A DNA stretch of 64,000 bases from Microbacterium sp. AB. Lineage in GTDB: Bacteria > Actinomycetota > Actinomycetes > Actinomycetales > Microbacteriaceae. Of the stretch, positions 44,985-53,823 are shown in pieces; the first letter of the stretch is position 1; every line of letters begins with the position of its first letter. The position numbers and the translations under genes were made by a program. Location: the NCBI RefSeq assembly GCF_032878875.1, contig NZ_CP118157.1:1054001-1118000 (forward strand), in the 5' to 3' direction. The notes below the pieces were generated by a model. That model had not been told where the DNA came from and searched no databases. It saw only the letters and a program-made list of their open reading frames with translations.

Positions 44985-47732
44985 TTGGCATCAGGCAAGA
45001 CGGCATCAGGAAAGACGGCGACGGGGAAGACCCTGGTCATCGTCGAGTCGCCGACGAAGATGCGCTCGATCCAGAACTACCTCGGCGACGGCTACGAGGT
45101 GCTCAGCTCGGTCGGACACATCCGCGATCTCGCGGACAAGCGCGACATCCCCGAGAAGGATCGTCCCGCGTACGGCAAGTACTCGATCGACATCGAGCAC
45201 GACTTCGACCCGTACTACGTCGTGAGCGACCGGAAGACGAAGACCGTCTCCGAGCTCAAGCGCGCCCTGAAGGACGCCGACCAGCTCCTGCTCGCCACGG
45301 ATGAGGACCGCGAGGGCGAGGCCATCGCGTGGCACCTCCTCGAGACGCTGAAGCCGAAGATCCCCGTCAAGCGCATGGTGTTCCACGAGATCACCGAGGA
45401 CGCCATCCGCGCGGCCATCGACAAGACCCGCGAGCTCGACATCGCGCTCGTCGACGCGCAGGAGACCCGTCGGATCCTCGACCGCCTCTACGGGTGGGAC
45501 GTCTCGCCCGTGCTGTGGCGCAAGATCGGCAGCGGCAGCTCGGGCAGCGCGCTGAGCGCGGGCCGTGTGCAGTCCGCGGCGACCCGGATGGTCGTCGACC
45601 GCGAGCGCGAGCGGATGGCCTTCGTCTCGGCCTCGTACTGGGGCATCGAGGCGACCGCGGCGCGCGATGCGACGGGCTTCTCCGTGCGCGTGGCGCGCGT
45701 CGACGGGGCGCCGCTCGCGGTCGGTCGCGACTTCGACGACAAGGGCGAGCTCAAGCGCGCCGTCGTGGTCCTCGACGAGAAGGCCGCGAACGCGCTCGCG
45801 GCCGCGATCGAGGCGGCCGGCACCGGCCGCGTCACCAGGGTCGAGGCGAAGCCGGGGACCCGCCGTCCCTACGCGCCGTTCACGACGTCGACGCTGCAGC
45901 AGGAGGCCGGCCGCAAGCTCGGCATGACGGCCAAGATCACGATGTCGGTCGCGCAGAGCCTCTACGAGCGCGGGTACATCACCTATATGCGCACCGACTC
46001 CACCAACCTCAGCGCGCAGGCGATCAGCGCCGCGCGCGAGCAGGCCGTCGCGCTCTACGGGAAGGACGCGGTGCCGCTCAAGCCCCGCTCCTACGCGTCC
46101 AAGAGCAAGAACGCACAGGAGGCGCACGAGGCCATCCGGCCCTCGGGCGACCGCTTCCGCACGCCCAAGGAGGTCGCCGGCCAGCTGGGCCGCGACGAGC
46201 AGCGGATGTACGACCTCATCTGGAAGCGCACGGTCGCGAGCCAGATGTCCGACGCGAAGTTCGAGACGACGACCGTCACGATCGAGACGCAGGCCGACGG
46301 CAAGACCGTCGAGTTCACGGCGTCCGGCACCGTCTACACGTTCAAGGGCTTCCTCGAGGCGTATGAGGAGGGCCGCGACGAGAAGCGCCGCGATGCCGAC
46401 GAGGCGAAGGACCAGTCGCTCCCGCAGGTCGCCGAAGGCGACGAGCTCGTCCTCTCCGACGCGGTCGCGAAGGGGCACGAGACGACCCCGAAGCCGCGCT
46501 ACACGGAGGCGAGCCTCGTCAAGGCGCTCGAGGAGCGCGGCATCGGCCGCCCCTCGACCTTCGCGGCCATCATCGGCGTCATCCTCGATCGCGGCTACGT
46601 CGTCAAACGCGGGCAGGCCCTCGTCCCCACCTGGATCGCCTTCAGCGTCATCCGCCTGCTCGAGGAGCACTTCGCGGAGCTCGTCGACTACGACTTCACC
46701 GCCGAGCTGGAGGACGACCTCGACGCCATCGCGCGTGGAGAGCAGCGGCGCGTCGACTGGCTGAAGTCGTTCTACTTCGGCGGCGAGGGGCATCCCGGCC
46801 TCCGGAACATCGTCGACAACCTCGGCGAGATCGACGCGCGGGCGATCAACTCCACGCCGATCACCGACACCGCCACGCTGCGCGTCGGCAAGTACGGCCC
46901 CTACCTCGAGGTCACCGACCCCGAGAAGCCGGACGAGAAGCCGCGCATCGTCAACGTGCCCGAGGACCTCGCGCCCGACGAGCTCACGAGGGAGCGCGCC
47001 CAGGAGCTCATCGACGCTCCCGTCGCGGGCGACCGCGTCCTCGGCGAGAACCCCGAGAACGGCAAGATCGTCGTCGTCAAGGACGGTCGCTTCGGTCCCT
47101 ACGTGCAGGAGCAGGACGCCCCCGCCGCGGACGACGCCGACGCCGCGACGGGCGAGGTCGTCGAGGCTCCGGCTCCGAAGAAGCGCGGCGCCAAGAAGGA
47201 GACGGCGCCCAAGCCGCGCACGGCGTCGCTGTTCAAGAGCATGTCGCCGGAGACCGTCGACATCGACACGGCGCTCAAGCTCCTGTCGCTCCCGCGCGTC
47301 GTCGGCGAGGACCCCGAGTCGGGCGAGCAGATCACGGCGCAGAACGGCCGCTTCGGCCCCTACCTCAAGAAGGGAGCCGACTCGCGGTCGCTCGAGAGCG
47401 AGAGCCAGATCTTCGACGTGACGCTCGAGCAGGCGCTGGAGCTGTACACGCAGCCGAAGTACGGTGCACGGCGCGCGTCGAGCGCGCTCAAGGAGTTCGA
47501 CGCGGACCCCGTGAGCGGCAAGCCGATCCGCGTGCGCGACGGCCGGTTCGGCCCGTACGTCACCGACGGCGAGACGAACGCGACCATCCCGCGCGGCGAG
47601 ACGGTCGAGGAGGTCGACTTCGAGCGCGCCAAGCAGCTGCTCGCCGACAAGCGCGCGAAGGGCCCCGTGAAGAAGCGCACGACGACCCGGAAGACGACGA
47701 CCGCCCGTAAGCCCGCGGCGAAGAAGAAGTGA
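44985..47732 (+). CDS. topA: DNA topoisomerase I
   Basis: A 915-residue type IA topoisomerase. Toprim domain: LVIVESPTKMRSIQNYLG and TDEDREGEAIAWHL; active-site Tyr334 in YITYMRTDSTN; HEAIRPSG and GRPSTFAAI follow. The C-terminal third has several degenerate repeats around the phrase GRFGPY, ending in a very Lys/Arg/Thr/Ala-rich tail typical of actinobacterial TopA. It removes negative supercoils. TTG 44985 is chosen because GAGGAAAGGA precedes it; a start further upstream (44919) would add a non-conserved extension. The gene overlaps tmk. Confidence 0.96.
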   Translation: MASGKTASGKTATGKTLVIVESPTKMRSIQNYLGDGYEVLSSVGHIRDLADKRDIPEKDRPAYGKYSIDIEHDFDPYYVVSDRKTKTVSELKRALKDADQLLLATDEDREGEAIAWHLLETLKPKIPVKRMVFHEITEDAIRAAIDKTRELDIALVDAQETRRILDRLYGWDVSPVLWRKIGSGSSGSALSAGRVQSAATRMVVDRERERMAFVSASYWGIEATAARDATGFSVRVARVDGAPLAVGRDFDDKGELKRAVVVLDEKAANALAAAIEAAGTGRVTRVEAKPGTRRPYAPFTTSTLQQEAGRKLGMTAKITMSVAQSLYERGYITYMRTDSTNLSAQAISAAREQAVALYGKDAVPLKPRSYASKSKNAQEAHEAIRPSGDRFRTPKEVAGQLGRDEQRMYDLIWKRTVASQMSDAKFETTTVTIETQADGKTVEFTASGTVYTFKGFLEAYEEGRDEKRRDADEAKDQSLPQVAEGDELVLSDAVAKGHETTPKPRYTEASLVKALEERGIGRPSTFAAIIGVILDRGYVVKRGQALVPTWIAFSVIRLLEEHFAELVDYDFTAELEDDLDAIARGEQRRVDWLKSFYFGGEGHPGLRNIVDNLGEIDARAINSTPITDTATLRVGKYGPYLEVTDPEKPDEKPRIVNVPEDLAPDELTRERAQELIDAPVAGDRVLGENPENGKIVVVKDGRFGPYVQEQDAPAADDADAATGEVVEAPAPKKRGAKKETAPKPRTASLFKSMSPETVDIDTALKLLSLPRVVGEDPESGEQITAQNGRFGPYLKKGADSRSLESESQIFDVTLEQALELYTQPKYGARRASSALKEFDADPVSGKPIRVRDGRFGPYVTDGETNATIPRGETVEEVDFERAKQLLADKRAKGPVKKRTTTRKTTTARKPAAKKK

Positions 47733-48361
47733 CGGCGGCCGTGGCGAACGGCATCTGGATCACCTTCGAGGGCGGGGACGGCGTCGGCAAGACGACGCAG
47801 GCGCGACTGCTGCAGGAGTGGCTCGAGGCCGAAGGGCGCACGGTCGTGCGCACGCGCGAGCCGGGCGGCAGCGAGGTGGGGCGACTCGTCCGCGACATCG
47901 TGCTGCACCACCGCGGCGACATCGTCCCGCGCGCCGAGGCCCTGCTGTACGCCGCCGACCGGGCTCAGCACATCAGCACCGTCGTCCGCCCGGCGCTCGT
48001 GCGCGGGGACGTCGTGATCCAGGACCGCTACCTCGACTCGTCGGTCGCCTATCAGGGCGCCGGACGGGTGCTCGACGCGCACGAGGTGCGCGCGCTGTCG
48101 CTGTGGGCCGCCGAGGACGCGCTGCCCGACGTCACGGTGCTGCTCGATCTCGACCCGGCCGTCGCACGAGCCCGGCTCGACGCCGACGACAAGCCGTTCG
48201 ACAGGCTCGAGGCCGAGAGGGAGGACTTCCACCGCCGCGTGAGGGGGGCCTTCCTCGACCTCGCGGACGCGGATCCCGATCGCTTCCTCGTCCTCGACGC
48301 GTCGCTCCCTCCCGCCGCGCTCGCCGAGGCCGTCCGCGCTCGCGTCGGCTCGACGCTCTGA
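47729..48361 (+). CDS. tmk: Thymidylate kinase
   Basis: A 210-residue dTMP kinase with the P-loop FEGGDGVGKTTQARLL, the DRX motif DRYLDSSVAYQG and TREPGGSEVG. It makes dTDP for DNA synthesis, continuing from thymidine kinase. GTG 47729 overlaps the topA stop by four bases; GTG 47741 would give 206 residues. holB follows after 40 bp, a common arrangement. Confidence 0.95.
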   Translation: MTAAVANGIWITFEGGDGVGKTTQARLLQEWLEAEGRTVVRTREPGGSEVGRLVRDIVLHHRGDIVPRAEALLYAADRAQHISTVVRPALVRGDVVIQDRYLDSSVAYQGAGRVLDAHEVRALSLWAAEDALPDVTVLLDLDPAVARARLDADDKPFDRLEAEREDFHRRVRGAFLDLADADPDRFLVLDASLPPAALAEAVRARVGSTL

Positions 48362-48389
48362 GCGCGGCGGCGATGTCGGCGCCTCTGGT

Positions 48390-48395
48390 TAGGCT
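48390..48395 (+). promoter_or_regulatory. -10 box of holB (leaderless start)
   Basis: TAGGCT ends six bases before ATG 48402; no ribosome site lies between. It is identical in sequence and spacing to the dnaX box, the other clamp-loader gene. Confidence 0.5.
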
Positions 48396-48401
48396 GGCGG
48401 T

Positions 48402-49559
48402 ATGACTTCGGTGGCCGCTCCCGCGCTGCCGTGGGGCGACGTGTGGGGACAGGACGAGGCCGTCGACACGCTGCGCTCCGCGGCATCCGATCCGGGAGCC
48501 CTCGCCCACGCGTGGCTCGTCACGGGCCCCCCCGGCTCCGGCCGCTCGACGCTGGCATACGCGTTCGCGGCCGCGCTCATCTCATCCGGGCCCGACGACG
48601 TCCAGGCGATGAGGCAGGTGCTCGCCGGCACCCATCCCGACCTCTCGGCGCTGCGCACCGAGGGCGTCATCATCACGATCGCGCAGGCGCGCTCGCTCGT
48701 GGAGCGGTCGTACTTCTCGCCGTCGACGGGCCGGTATCGCGTCATCGTCGTCGAGGACGCCGACCGGATGACCGAGCGCACGTCGAATGTCCTGCTGAAG
48801 GCGCTCGAGGAGCCGCCGCCCGAGACGATCTGGGTGCTGTGCGCGCCGAGCGACGCCGATCTGCTCCCGACCATCCGCTCGCGCGTGCGCCTGCTGCGGC
48901 TGCGCGAGCCGGAGGTGGCGGATGTCGCGAGCCTCATCCGCGCGCGGACGGGCGTCGACGAGGCGGTCGCCGAGCAGGCCGCGCGTCACGCCCAGCGGCA
49001 CATCGGGATGGCGCAGCGGCTCGCCACCGACGCGGCGTCGCGCACCCGCCGCGACGAGACCCTGCGCGCGGTGCTGCGTGTGCGCGGCATCGGCGACGTC
49101 GTCGAGGTCGCCGGCTCCATCGTGCAGGCCGCGACCGACGATGCCAAGGCGCTGACTGCCGAGCGCGACGAGGCCGAGCGCGCGTCGCTCCTGCGGACGA
49201 TCGGGTTCGCGGACGGCGCGAGGATCCCGCCCGCCGTGCGCTCGCAGATCTCCGCGCTGGAGGACGAGCAGAAGAAGCGCGCGACCCGGAGCCTGCGCGA
49301 CGGCATCGACCGGGTGCTCACCGACCTGCAGTCGCTGTACCGCGACGTCGTGCTGCTGCAGCTCGGACGCGAGGACGGGCTCATCAACCTCGAGCTCCTC
49401 GACGACCTGCGCTCGCTCGCGTCCGCCTGGAAGCCGCAGCGCACCCTGACCGTGCTCGATCACATCGCCGAGACGCGCGACGCCCTCGAGAAGAACGTGC
49501 AGCCCACGCTCGCGCTCGAGAGCCTGCTCGTCACGGTCGTGAGTGGAAGGAAGCCATGA
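48402..49559 (+). CDS. holB: DNA polymerase III subunit delta prime
   Basis: A 385-residue clamp-loader subunit. It begins with PWGDVWGQDEAVDTLRSAA and the loop GPPGSGRST, where the P-loop Lys is replaced by Arg, in line with delta prime not using ATP. VEDADRMTERTSNVLLKALE and IRSRVRLLRL mark the SRC-like region. It forms the clamp loader with DnaX (13602) and delta. Its stop overlaps the start of the following lipoprotein gene by four bases. Confidence 0.93.
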   Translation: MTSVAAPALPWGDVWGQDEAVDTLRSAASDPGALAHAWLVTGPPGSGRSTLAYAFAAALISSGPDDVQAMRQVLAGTHPDLSALRTEGVIITIAQARSLVERSYFSPSTGRYRVIVVEDADRMTERTSNVLLKALEEPPPETIWVLCAPSDADLLPTIRSRVRLLRLREPEVADVASLIRARTGVDEAVAEQAARHAQRHIGMAQRLATDAASRTRRDETLRAVLRVRGIGDVVEVAGSIVQAATDDAKALTAERDEAERASLLRTIGFADGARIPPAVRSQISALEDEQKKRATRSLRDGIDRVLTDLQSLYRDVVLLQLGREDGLINLELLDDLRSLASAWKPQRTLTVLDHIAETRDALEKNVQPTLALESLLVTVVSGRKP

Positions 49560-51133
49560 CCATCGCATCCTGCACCCTCCGACGCCTCACGGCGGTCGTC
49601 GCCGGCGCGGCGGCGGTCTCCGTCGCCCTCTCGGGATGTCTGTACGCGCAGATCCCGGCGGAGGACTCCGGCTCGGAGAGCGCGGCCCCGACGACGGGCG
49701 CCGAACCCGCGACCGACGGGGTGCCTGAGGAGCTGCTGCCGTTCTACGACCAGCAGCTCGAATGGGGGTCGTGCGGCGACGGGTTCCAGTGCACCACCGT
49801 CACGGCTCCGCTCGACTGGGAGAACCCGGAGGCGGGGGAGATCGACCTCGCCGTCGTGCGCCAGCCGGCGCTGTCGGGCCAGGCTCAGGGATCGCTGCTG
49901 ACCAACCCCGGCGGCCCCGGCGGCAGCGGCGTGTCGTTCATCCTGGACTCCGTCGACTACGCCGTCGGCCAGGCGCTGCAGGAGTCCTTCGACGTGGTCG
50001 GCTGGGACCCCCGGGGAGTGGGCGAGTCCACCGCCGTGCGGTGCTTCGACGCCGCGGAGATGGACGCGTTCCTCTACGACATCCCGGAGGCGGAGCGCGG
50101 CACCGAGGAGTGGGAGGCCGAGCTCGAGGCACGGGCCGAGGGCTTCGCCGATGCGTGCGAGGCGAACAGCGACGGCATCCTGGAGTTCATCACCACGGAG
50201 CAGTCCTCCCGCGACCTCGACCTGCTGCGCGGCGTGCTCGGCGAGACGGAGCTCGACTACCTGGGCTATTCGTACGGCACGTTCCTCGGCGCGACCTACG
50301 CGAAGAACTTCCCCGGCCGCGTGGGGCGTCTCGTGCTCGACGGCGCGATCGATCCGTCCACCTCGGGCGAGGACGTGGGCGTGACGCAGGCCGTCGGCTT
50401 CGAAGCCGCCCTGCGCACGTACATGCAGGCCTGCCTCGACGGCGGGACGGGCGAAGGATGCCCGTTCACGGGCACCGTCGACGACGCCATGGGCGATCTC
50501 GCGGCGCTGCTCGCGGCGGTCGACGCCAACCCGCTGCGGTCGAGCCAGGACGACCGTCTGCTCGGCGCGGACAGCCTCATGACGGGCGTCATCGCGGCGC
50601 TCTACAACGAGGCGAACTGGCCGTATCTCACGGAGGCGCTCGCCGGCGCGCTGGAGGGTGACTCCTCCATCGCGTTCCTCCTGGCCGACTCCTACAACGG
50701 ACGCGAGGGCGGCGAGTACGTCGACAACTCGACCGAGGCGTTCAACGCGTACAACTGCATGGACTACCCGGCGGAGTCCGAGCAGGCGATCGAGGAGACC
50801 GAGCAGCGCATCGCCGAGGAGGCGCCCACGATCGCACCGTACTGGACGGGCGCGTCGGTGTGCGAGTACTGGCCGTACGAGCCCACGGGCGTCCGCGAGG
50901 AGATCGCCGCCGAGGGGGCTCCGCCCATCCTCGTCATCGGGACGACGGGAGACCCGGCCACCCCGTACGAGTGGGCCGAAGCGCTCGCGGATCAGCTCGC
51001 GTCGGGCGTCCTCCTGACGTACGAGGGCGAGGGGCACACGGCCTACAACGGCGCGAGCACGTGCGTCGACGAGGCCGTGGAGGCGTTCTTCACCGACGAG
51101 ATCGTGCCCGAGGACGGGCTCGTCTGCTCCTGA
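49556..51133 (+). CDS. Secreted alpha/beta hydrolase (tripeptidyl aminopeptidase-like lipoprotein)
   Basis: A 525-residue exported hydrolase. The signal peptide ends in a lipobox (VALSGC), so it is probably membrane-anchored. The alpha/beta hydrolase core has oxyanion-hole TNPGGPGGSG, FDVVGWDPRGVGES, the nucleophile in DYLGYSYGTFLG, and the late GTTGDPATPYEWA (Asp) and EGEGHTAY (His), completing the triad. The TAP-like C-terminal domain fits Streptomyces SlpD/E-type and mycobacterial Rv2223c-type peptidases. ATG 49556 overlaps the holB stop. Confidence 0.9.
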   Translation: MTIASCTLRRLTAVVAGAAAVSVALSGCLYAQIPAEDSGSESAAPTTGAEPATDGVPEELLPFYDQQLEWGSCGDGFQCTTVTAPLDWENPEAGEIDLAVVRQPALSGQAQGSLLTNPGGPGGSGVSFILDSVDYAVGQALQESFDVVGWDPRGVGESTAVRCFDAAEMDAFLYDIPEAERGTEEWEAELEARAEGFADACEANSDGILEFITTEQSSRDLDLLRGVLGETELDYLGYSYGTFLGATYAKNFPGRVGRLVLDGAIDPSTSGEDVGVTQAVGFEAALRTYMQACLDGGTGEGCPFTGTVDDAMGDLAALLAAVDANPLRSSQDDRLLGADSLMTGVIAALYNEANWPYLTEALAGALEGDSSIAFLLADSYNGREGGEYVDNSTEAFNAYNCMDYPAESEQAIEETEQRIAEEAPTIAPYWTGASVCEYWPYEPTGVREEIAAEGAPPILVIGTTGDPATPYEWAEALADQLASGVLLTYEGEGHTAYNGASTCVDEAVEAFFTDEIVPEDGLVCS

Positions 51134-51200
51134 CGCGAGGCGCCTCGCGAGGAAACGCCCGGATGCCGACGCCGGTTTCGCGGCACCCCGTCCGACCGGG

Positions 51201-51206
51201 TATGCT
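51201..51206 (+). promoter_or_regulatory. -10 box of tRNA-Thr
   Basis: TATGCT lies 32 bases before the tRNA 5' end; a short 5' leader would be removed by RNase P. Confidence 0.4.
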
Positions 51207-51238
51207 TGATTCTCGTGCCGCTCGCGCGGTACGAGATC

Positions 51239-51314
51239 GCCACCTTAGCTCAGTCGGCAGAGCGATTCACTCGTAATGAATAGGTCGTCGGTTCGATTCC
51301 GACAGGTGGCTCCA
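51239..51314 (+). tRNA. tRNA-Thr (anticodon CGT), CCA encoded
   Basis: GCCACCT pairs with AGGTGGC, the anticodon loop CTCGTAA on an ATTCA/TGAAT stem gives CGT, and the T-arm GTCGGTTCGATTCCGAC is canonical. The discriminator T and CCA are encoded. It reads the ACG threonine codon. Confidence 0.96.
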
Positions 51315-51368
51315 GAGGGAAGGCGCGCTCCGGCGGGGCGCGCCTTCTGCGATACCTGACGGAGTCCC

Positions 51369-51767
51369 ATGGACATGAGCCGCGTGGTCGGCGCGATCAC
51401 CGAGATCTTCTCGTGGATCGGGTTCGGCGGGGCGATCGTGTTCGGGCTCGCCGCCGTCGTCGCGCGTCTGGCGGACGGCACGTGGGTCGCCGTGCACGGC
51501 TTCCTCCTCGAGGACGCCGACCCTCCGGTCGTGCGCTGGTTCGGCGCCGGTCACGCCGTCGGCGAGGCGCCCCTCACAGCCGAGATCAGGCGGGCCGCCG
51601 ACGATGCGGACGAGCTCGACCTCTTCACGAGACCCGGGCGGCCCGGCAGCGCGCGCCTGCACGAGCGTTCTCCGCTTCCGCGCCTCCTGGGCTGGAGCGC
51701 CGTCGCGTTCGGGTCGCTGGGAGTCGTCTCGACCATCGTGCAGCTCGTGCTGGCAGCCCTGCGCTGA
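51369..51767 (+). CDS. Small membrane protein of unknown function
   Basis: A 132-residue protein that I do not recognise. It has a hydrophobic helix at about residues 10-35 (AITEIFSWIGFGGAIVFGLA), a charged middle region with HGFLLEDADPPVVRWF and a second hydrophobic helix at the C-terminus (LLGWSAVAFGSLGVVSTIVQ), so the charged loop of about 70 residues lies on one side of the membrane. GGAG lies close before ATG 51369; ATG 51375 is a possible second start. It stands alone after tRNA-Thr. Confidence 0.7.
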   Translation: MDMSRVVGAITEIFSWIGFGGAIVFGLAAVVARLADGTWVAVHGFLLEDADPPVVRWFGAGHAVGEAPLTAEIRRAADDADELDLFTRPGRPGSARLHERSPLPRLLGWSAVAFGSLGVVSTIVQLVLAALR

Positions 51768-51811
51768 CGGCGTCGCGTGAGCTCACGAGGCGGGCGCCGA
51801 GAAGCTGTGCG

Positions 51812-52978
51812 TCACGGGCGCACGGTGCCGAACGGGCCTCCTGCCGTGAGGGAGAAGATGTCCCCCTCCGAGAGGGGATAGGCGCCTCTGACGGCCGGAG
51901 CGCTCCCGAGGCTTTCGTGAGCGGGCAGCTCCAGCACGACCGTCGTGCCCCCTCCGGCCGTGCTGTCGATCGAGACGGTTCCCCCGAGGGTCTCCATGAG
52001 GCGCCGGACGCTCGCGAGGCCGATGCCGCTCCCGCCGTCCGCCGGGTCGGCGAGTCGTCCGCGTTCCCCCAGGTCGAAGATCGTCGCCAGGTCGTCGGCG
52101 TGGATGCCGCGTCCTTCGTCGTTCACCCGCACGGTGATCGTCGACTCCGATCGCGCCAGCTCGACGTGGATGGTCCCGTCGGAGTACTTGGCCGCGTTCT
52201 CGATCACGTTCACGAGCGCCCGGCGCATGGCGGCCGAGTCTCCGTGGAACAGCAGGGGTCTCTCGAGCGACAGGCGCAGGCGCGTGTTCAGATCGCCCGG
52301 CAGGACCATGGACGCGGCCTCTTCGACCACGGATGCGAGGTCGACCGCGACGGGAGGCCGTTCGGCGGCGTGAGCGACCTGGCGGCTGAGGCCCGCCTTC
52401 AGGTCCGCGATCATCGAGACCAGGTGGTCGCTCGCCGTCGACGCGCTCTGCAGCAGATCGTCCTGATCGCCCAGCCTGTCCTCGAGCAGGTCGAGGAAGC
52501 CTCGAAGAGCCGTCGCGGGGGAGAGGAGATCATGCACGACCGAACGCAGCCACGCATCCCGCTCGTCGATTGCCGTCTTCATGGCCGTGAGATCGCGCAC
52601 GATCTTGATGAACCCCGCCGGGCTCCCGTCCTCCTCACGCAGTGCAGTGACGGTGACATGGGCCCAGAAGAGGGTTCCGTCGGAGCGCAGTCTCCATCCG
52701 ACGTCCTCCGCCCATCCGCGCTGAGCGGCCGACGAGAGGAGTCGGTCCGGGATCCGCCTGGCGATGTCCTCGGGCCGGTAGAACACCGAGAAGTGGCGTC
52801 CGAGGATCTCCTCGGCGGTGTAGCCCTTGATGATCTCCGCGCCGCGATTCCAGGAGCGGATGCGTCCCGAGGCGTCGAGCTCGACGATCGCGAACGAGGA
52901 CACCTGCTCGCTCCACCCGTCGGGCAGCACGTGCGAGCTCGTGTCGTCGGCGATCTTCGCGTCGGTGCCAAGGGTCAT
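51812..52978 (-). CDS. PAS-domain sensor histidine kinase (orphan, soluble)
   Basis: A 388-residue kinase. An N-terminal PAS domain (SFAIVELDASGRIRSWNRGA ... GYTAEEILGRHFS) with a PAC region (FWAHVTVTALREEDG) is followed by a HisKA dimerisation helix with His149 in SVVHDLLSPATALRG and a HATPase domain with N box NVIENAAKYS, G1 DEGRGI and G2 GSGIGLASVR. No membrane helix is found, so it senses something in the cytoplasm, perhaps redox, light or a ligand bound by PAS. No response regulator gene lies next to it. ATG 52978 is taken as start; its ribosome site is weak. Confidence 0.9.
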   Translation of the reverse strand: MTLGTDAKIADDTSSHVLPDGWSEQVSSFAIVELDASGRIRSWNRGAEIIKGYTAEEILGRHFSVFYRPEDIARRIPDRLLSSAAQRGWAEDVGWRLRSDGTLFWAHVTVTALREEDGSPAGFIKIVRDLTAMKTAIDERDAWLRSVVHDLLSPATALRGFLDLLEDRLGDQDDLLQSASTASDHLVSMIADLKAGLSRQVAHAAERPPVAVDLASVVEEAASMVLPGDLNTRLRLSLERPLLFHGDSAAMRRALVNVIENAAKYSDGTIHVELARSESTITVRVNDEGRGIHADDLATIFDLGERGRLADPADGGSGIGLASVRRLMETLGGTVSIDSTAGGGTTVVLELPAHESLGSAPAVRGAYPLSEGDIFSLTAGGPFGTVRP

Positions 52979-53104
52979 CCGGATCCCGTCTCTCGACGCA
53001 CGGCGCCCTCGGGTCGGACGGCGTGTCGCCTCAATTATGCCGTGCCCGGGCATCACGCGCCGAGGGTTGACGACGAGGCGCCGGAGTGCGTGCGCGCGTC
53101 CCCC

Positions 53105-53317
53105 TCACGCGGAGGGGCAGTGCAGCTCCCCGTCGACGAGGACGTGGTCTGCCTTGTCGGCGCCGCAGCGATGGCACGGCGTGCCCCTGCCCTCTCCGAG
53201 CTGAGCAGGTCCTGCGAGCCGGATGAGAGTGGTGTTGAACCACTGGTAGAAGCCACCCGCCTCGCGGATCCGGGCGCGAAGCGATGTCTTCCGCCCGCCT
53301 GATGCCGTCATATTCAT
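53105..53317 (-). CDS. Small zinc-ribbon-like protein
   Basis: A 70-residue protein, family unknown to me. The basic N-terminal half (GGRKTSLRARIREAGGFYQW) precedes a likely zinc site formed by CHRCG and a later HC (DGELHC), i.e. C-x2-C with a Cys/His partner. ATG 53317 is the first base of the leading codon inside the palindromic operator shared with the divergent OhrR-like regulator, so this gene is a probable target of that regulator. ATG 53311 is an alternative start. Confidence 0.6.
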   Translation of the reverse strand: MNMTASGGRKTSLRARIREAGGFYQWFNTTLIRLAGPAQLGEGRGTPCHRCGADKADHVLVDGELHCPSA

Positions 53318-53330
53318 TAGTGTACTAATG
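53315..53330. promoter_or_regulatory. Palindromic operator between ohrR-like gene and zinc-ribbon gene
   Basis: CATTAGT-GT-ACTAATG is a perfect 7-2-7 inverted repeat in an A/T-rich island of the otherwise G/C-rich region, between divergent genes. MarR/OhrR proteins bind palindromes of this size and A/T-rich character. It overlaps the start of the minus-strand gene and sits just upstream of the regulator's -10 box. Confidence 0.7.
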
Positions 53331-53342
53331 ATTCGAGGGCGA

Positions 53343-53348
53343 TACGAT
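53343..53348 (+). promoter_or_regulatory. -10 box of the OhrR-like regulator (leaderless start)
   Basis: TACGAT ends six bases before GTG 53355, without a ribosome site, and lies next to the palindromic operator, so autorepression is likely. Confidence 0.5.
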
Positions 53349-53354
53349 CGTCGG

Positions 53355-53792
53355 GTGACGAACCGCGACGACCTGCTCCGCCTCGACAACCAGCTCTGCT
53401 TCGCGATCGTCACCGCTGCCCGCAACGTCGTCTCGATCTACCGTCCGGTGCTGGAGCCGCTCGGTCTCACCCATCCGCAGTACCTCGTCATGCTCGCGCT
53501 GTGGGAGGAGTCGCCGCGGGCGCTCGGCGACCTCGCCGCCGCGCTCGCGTGGGAGCCGGCGACGGCGTCGCCGCTCGTGAAGCGGCTGGAGGCACAGGGG
53601 CTCGTCCGCCGCGAGCGCCGATCCGACGACGAGAGGCGGCTCGCGATCGACCTGACCGAGGAGGGAGCCGCGCTGCGCGAGCGCGCGCTCGACGTCCCCG
53701 AGCAGATCATGGCGCGCGTCGGTCTCGACGCCGATCGGCTCGCGGCCATCCGAGACTCCCTCGCCCCGTTCTCCGGGGCGTTCGGGGGCTGA
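53355..53792 (+). CDS. MarR-family regulator, OhrR-like
   Basis: A 145-residue MarR protein that begins LDNQLCFAIVTAARNVVSIY with Cys15, the position of the peroxide-sensing Cys of OhrR. The Tyr pair region YRPVLEPLGLTHPQYLVML and winged helix (RALGDLAAALAWEPATASPL then RRERRSDDERRLAIDLTEEG) follow. It probably represses genes until organic hydroperoxide or a similar oxidant modifies Cys15. An ohr peroxidase gene is not adjacent; the divergent zinc-ribbon gene is. GTG 53355 gives the family N-terminus; a start further upstream is possible but would lie in the operator. Confidence 0.88.
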   Translation: MTNRDDLLRLDNQLCFAIVTAARNVVSIYRPVLEPLGLTHPQYLVMLALWEESPRALGDLAAALAWEPATASPLVKRLEAQGLVRRERRSDDERRLAIDLTEEGAALRERALDVPEQIMARVGLDADRLAAIRDSLAPFSGAFGG

Positions 53793-53811
53793 CGTTCCGC
53801 GTGACGCGGCG

Positions 53812-53817
53812 TACGCT
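53812..53817 (+). promoter_or_regulatory. -10 box of pncA (leaderless start)
   Basis: TACGCT ends six bases before ATG 53824 with no ribosome site between. Confidence 0.5.
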
Positions 53818-53823
53818 CGAAGC

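Noticed and set aside
53328..53354. Upstream start for the OhrR-like gene (adding MIRGRYDRR)
   Set aside because: It would begin inside the palindromic operator and upstream of the -10 box; GTG 53355 gives the family N-terminus and puts Cys at position 15.
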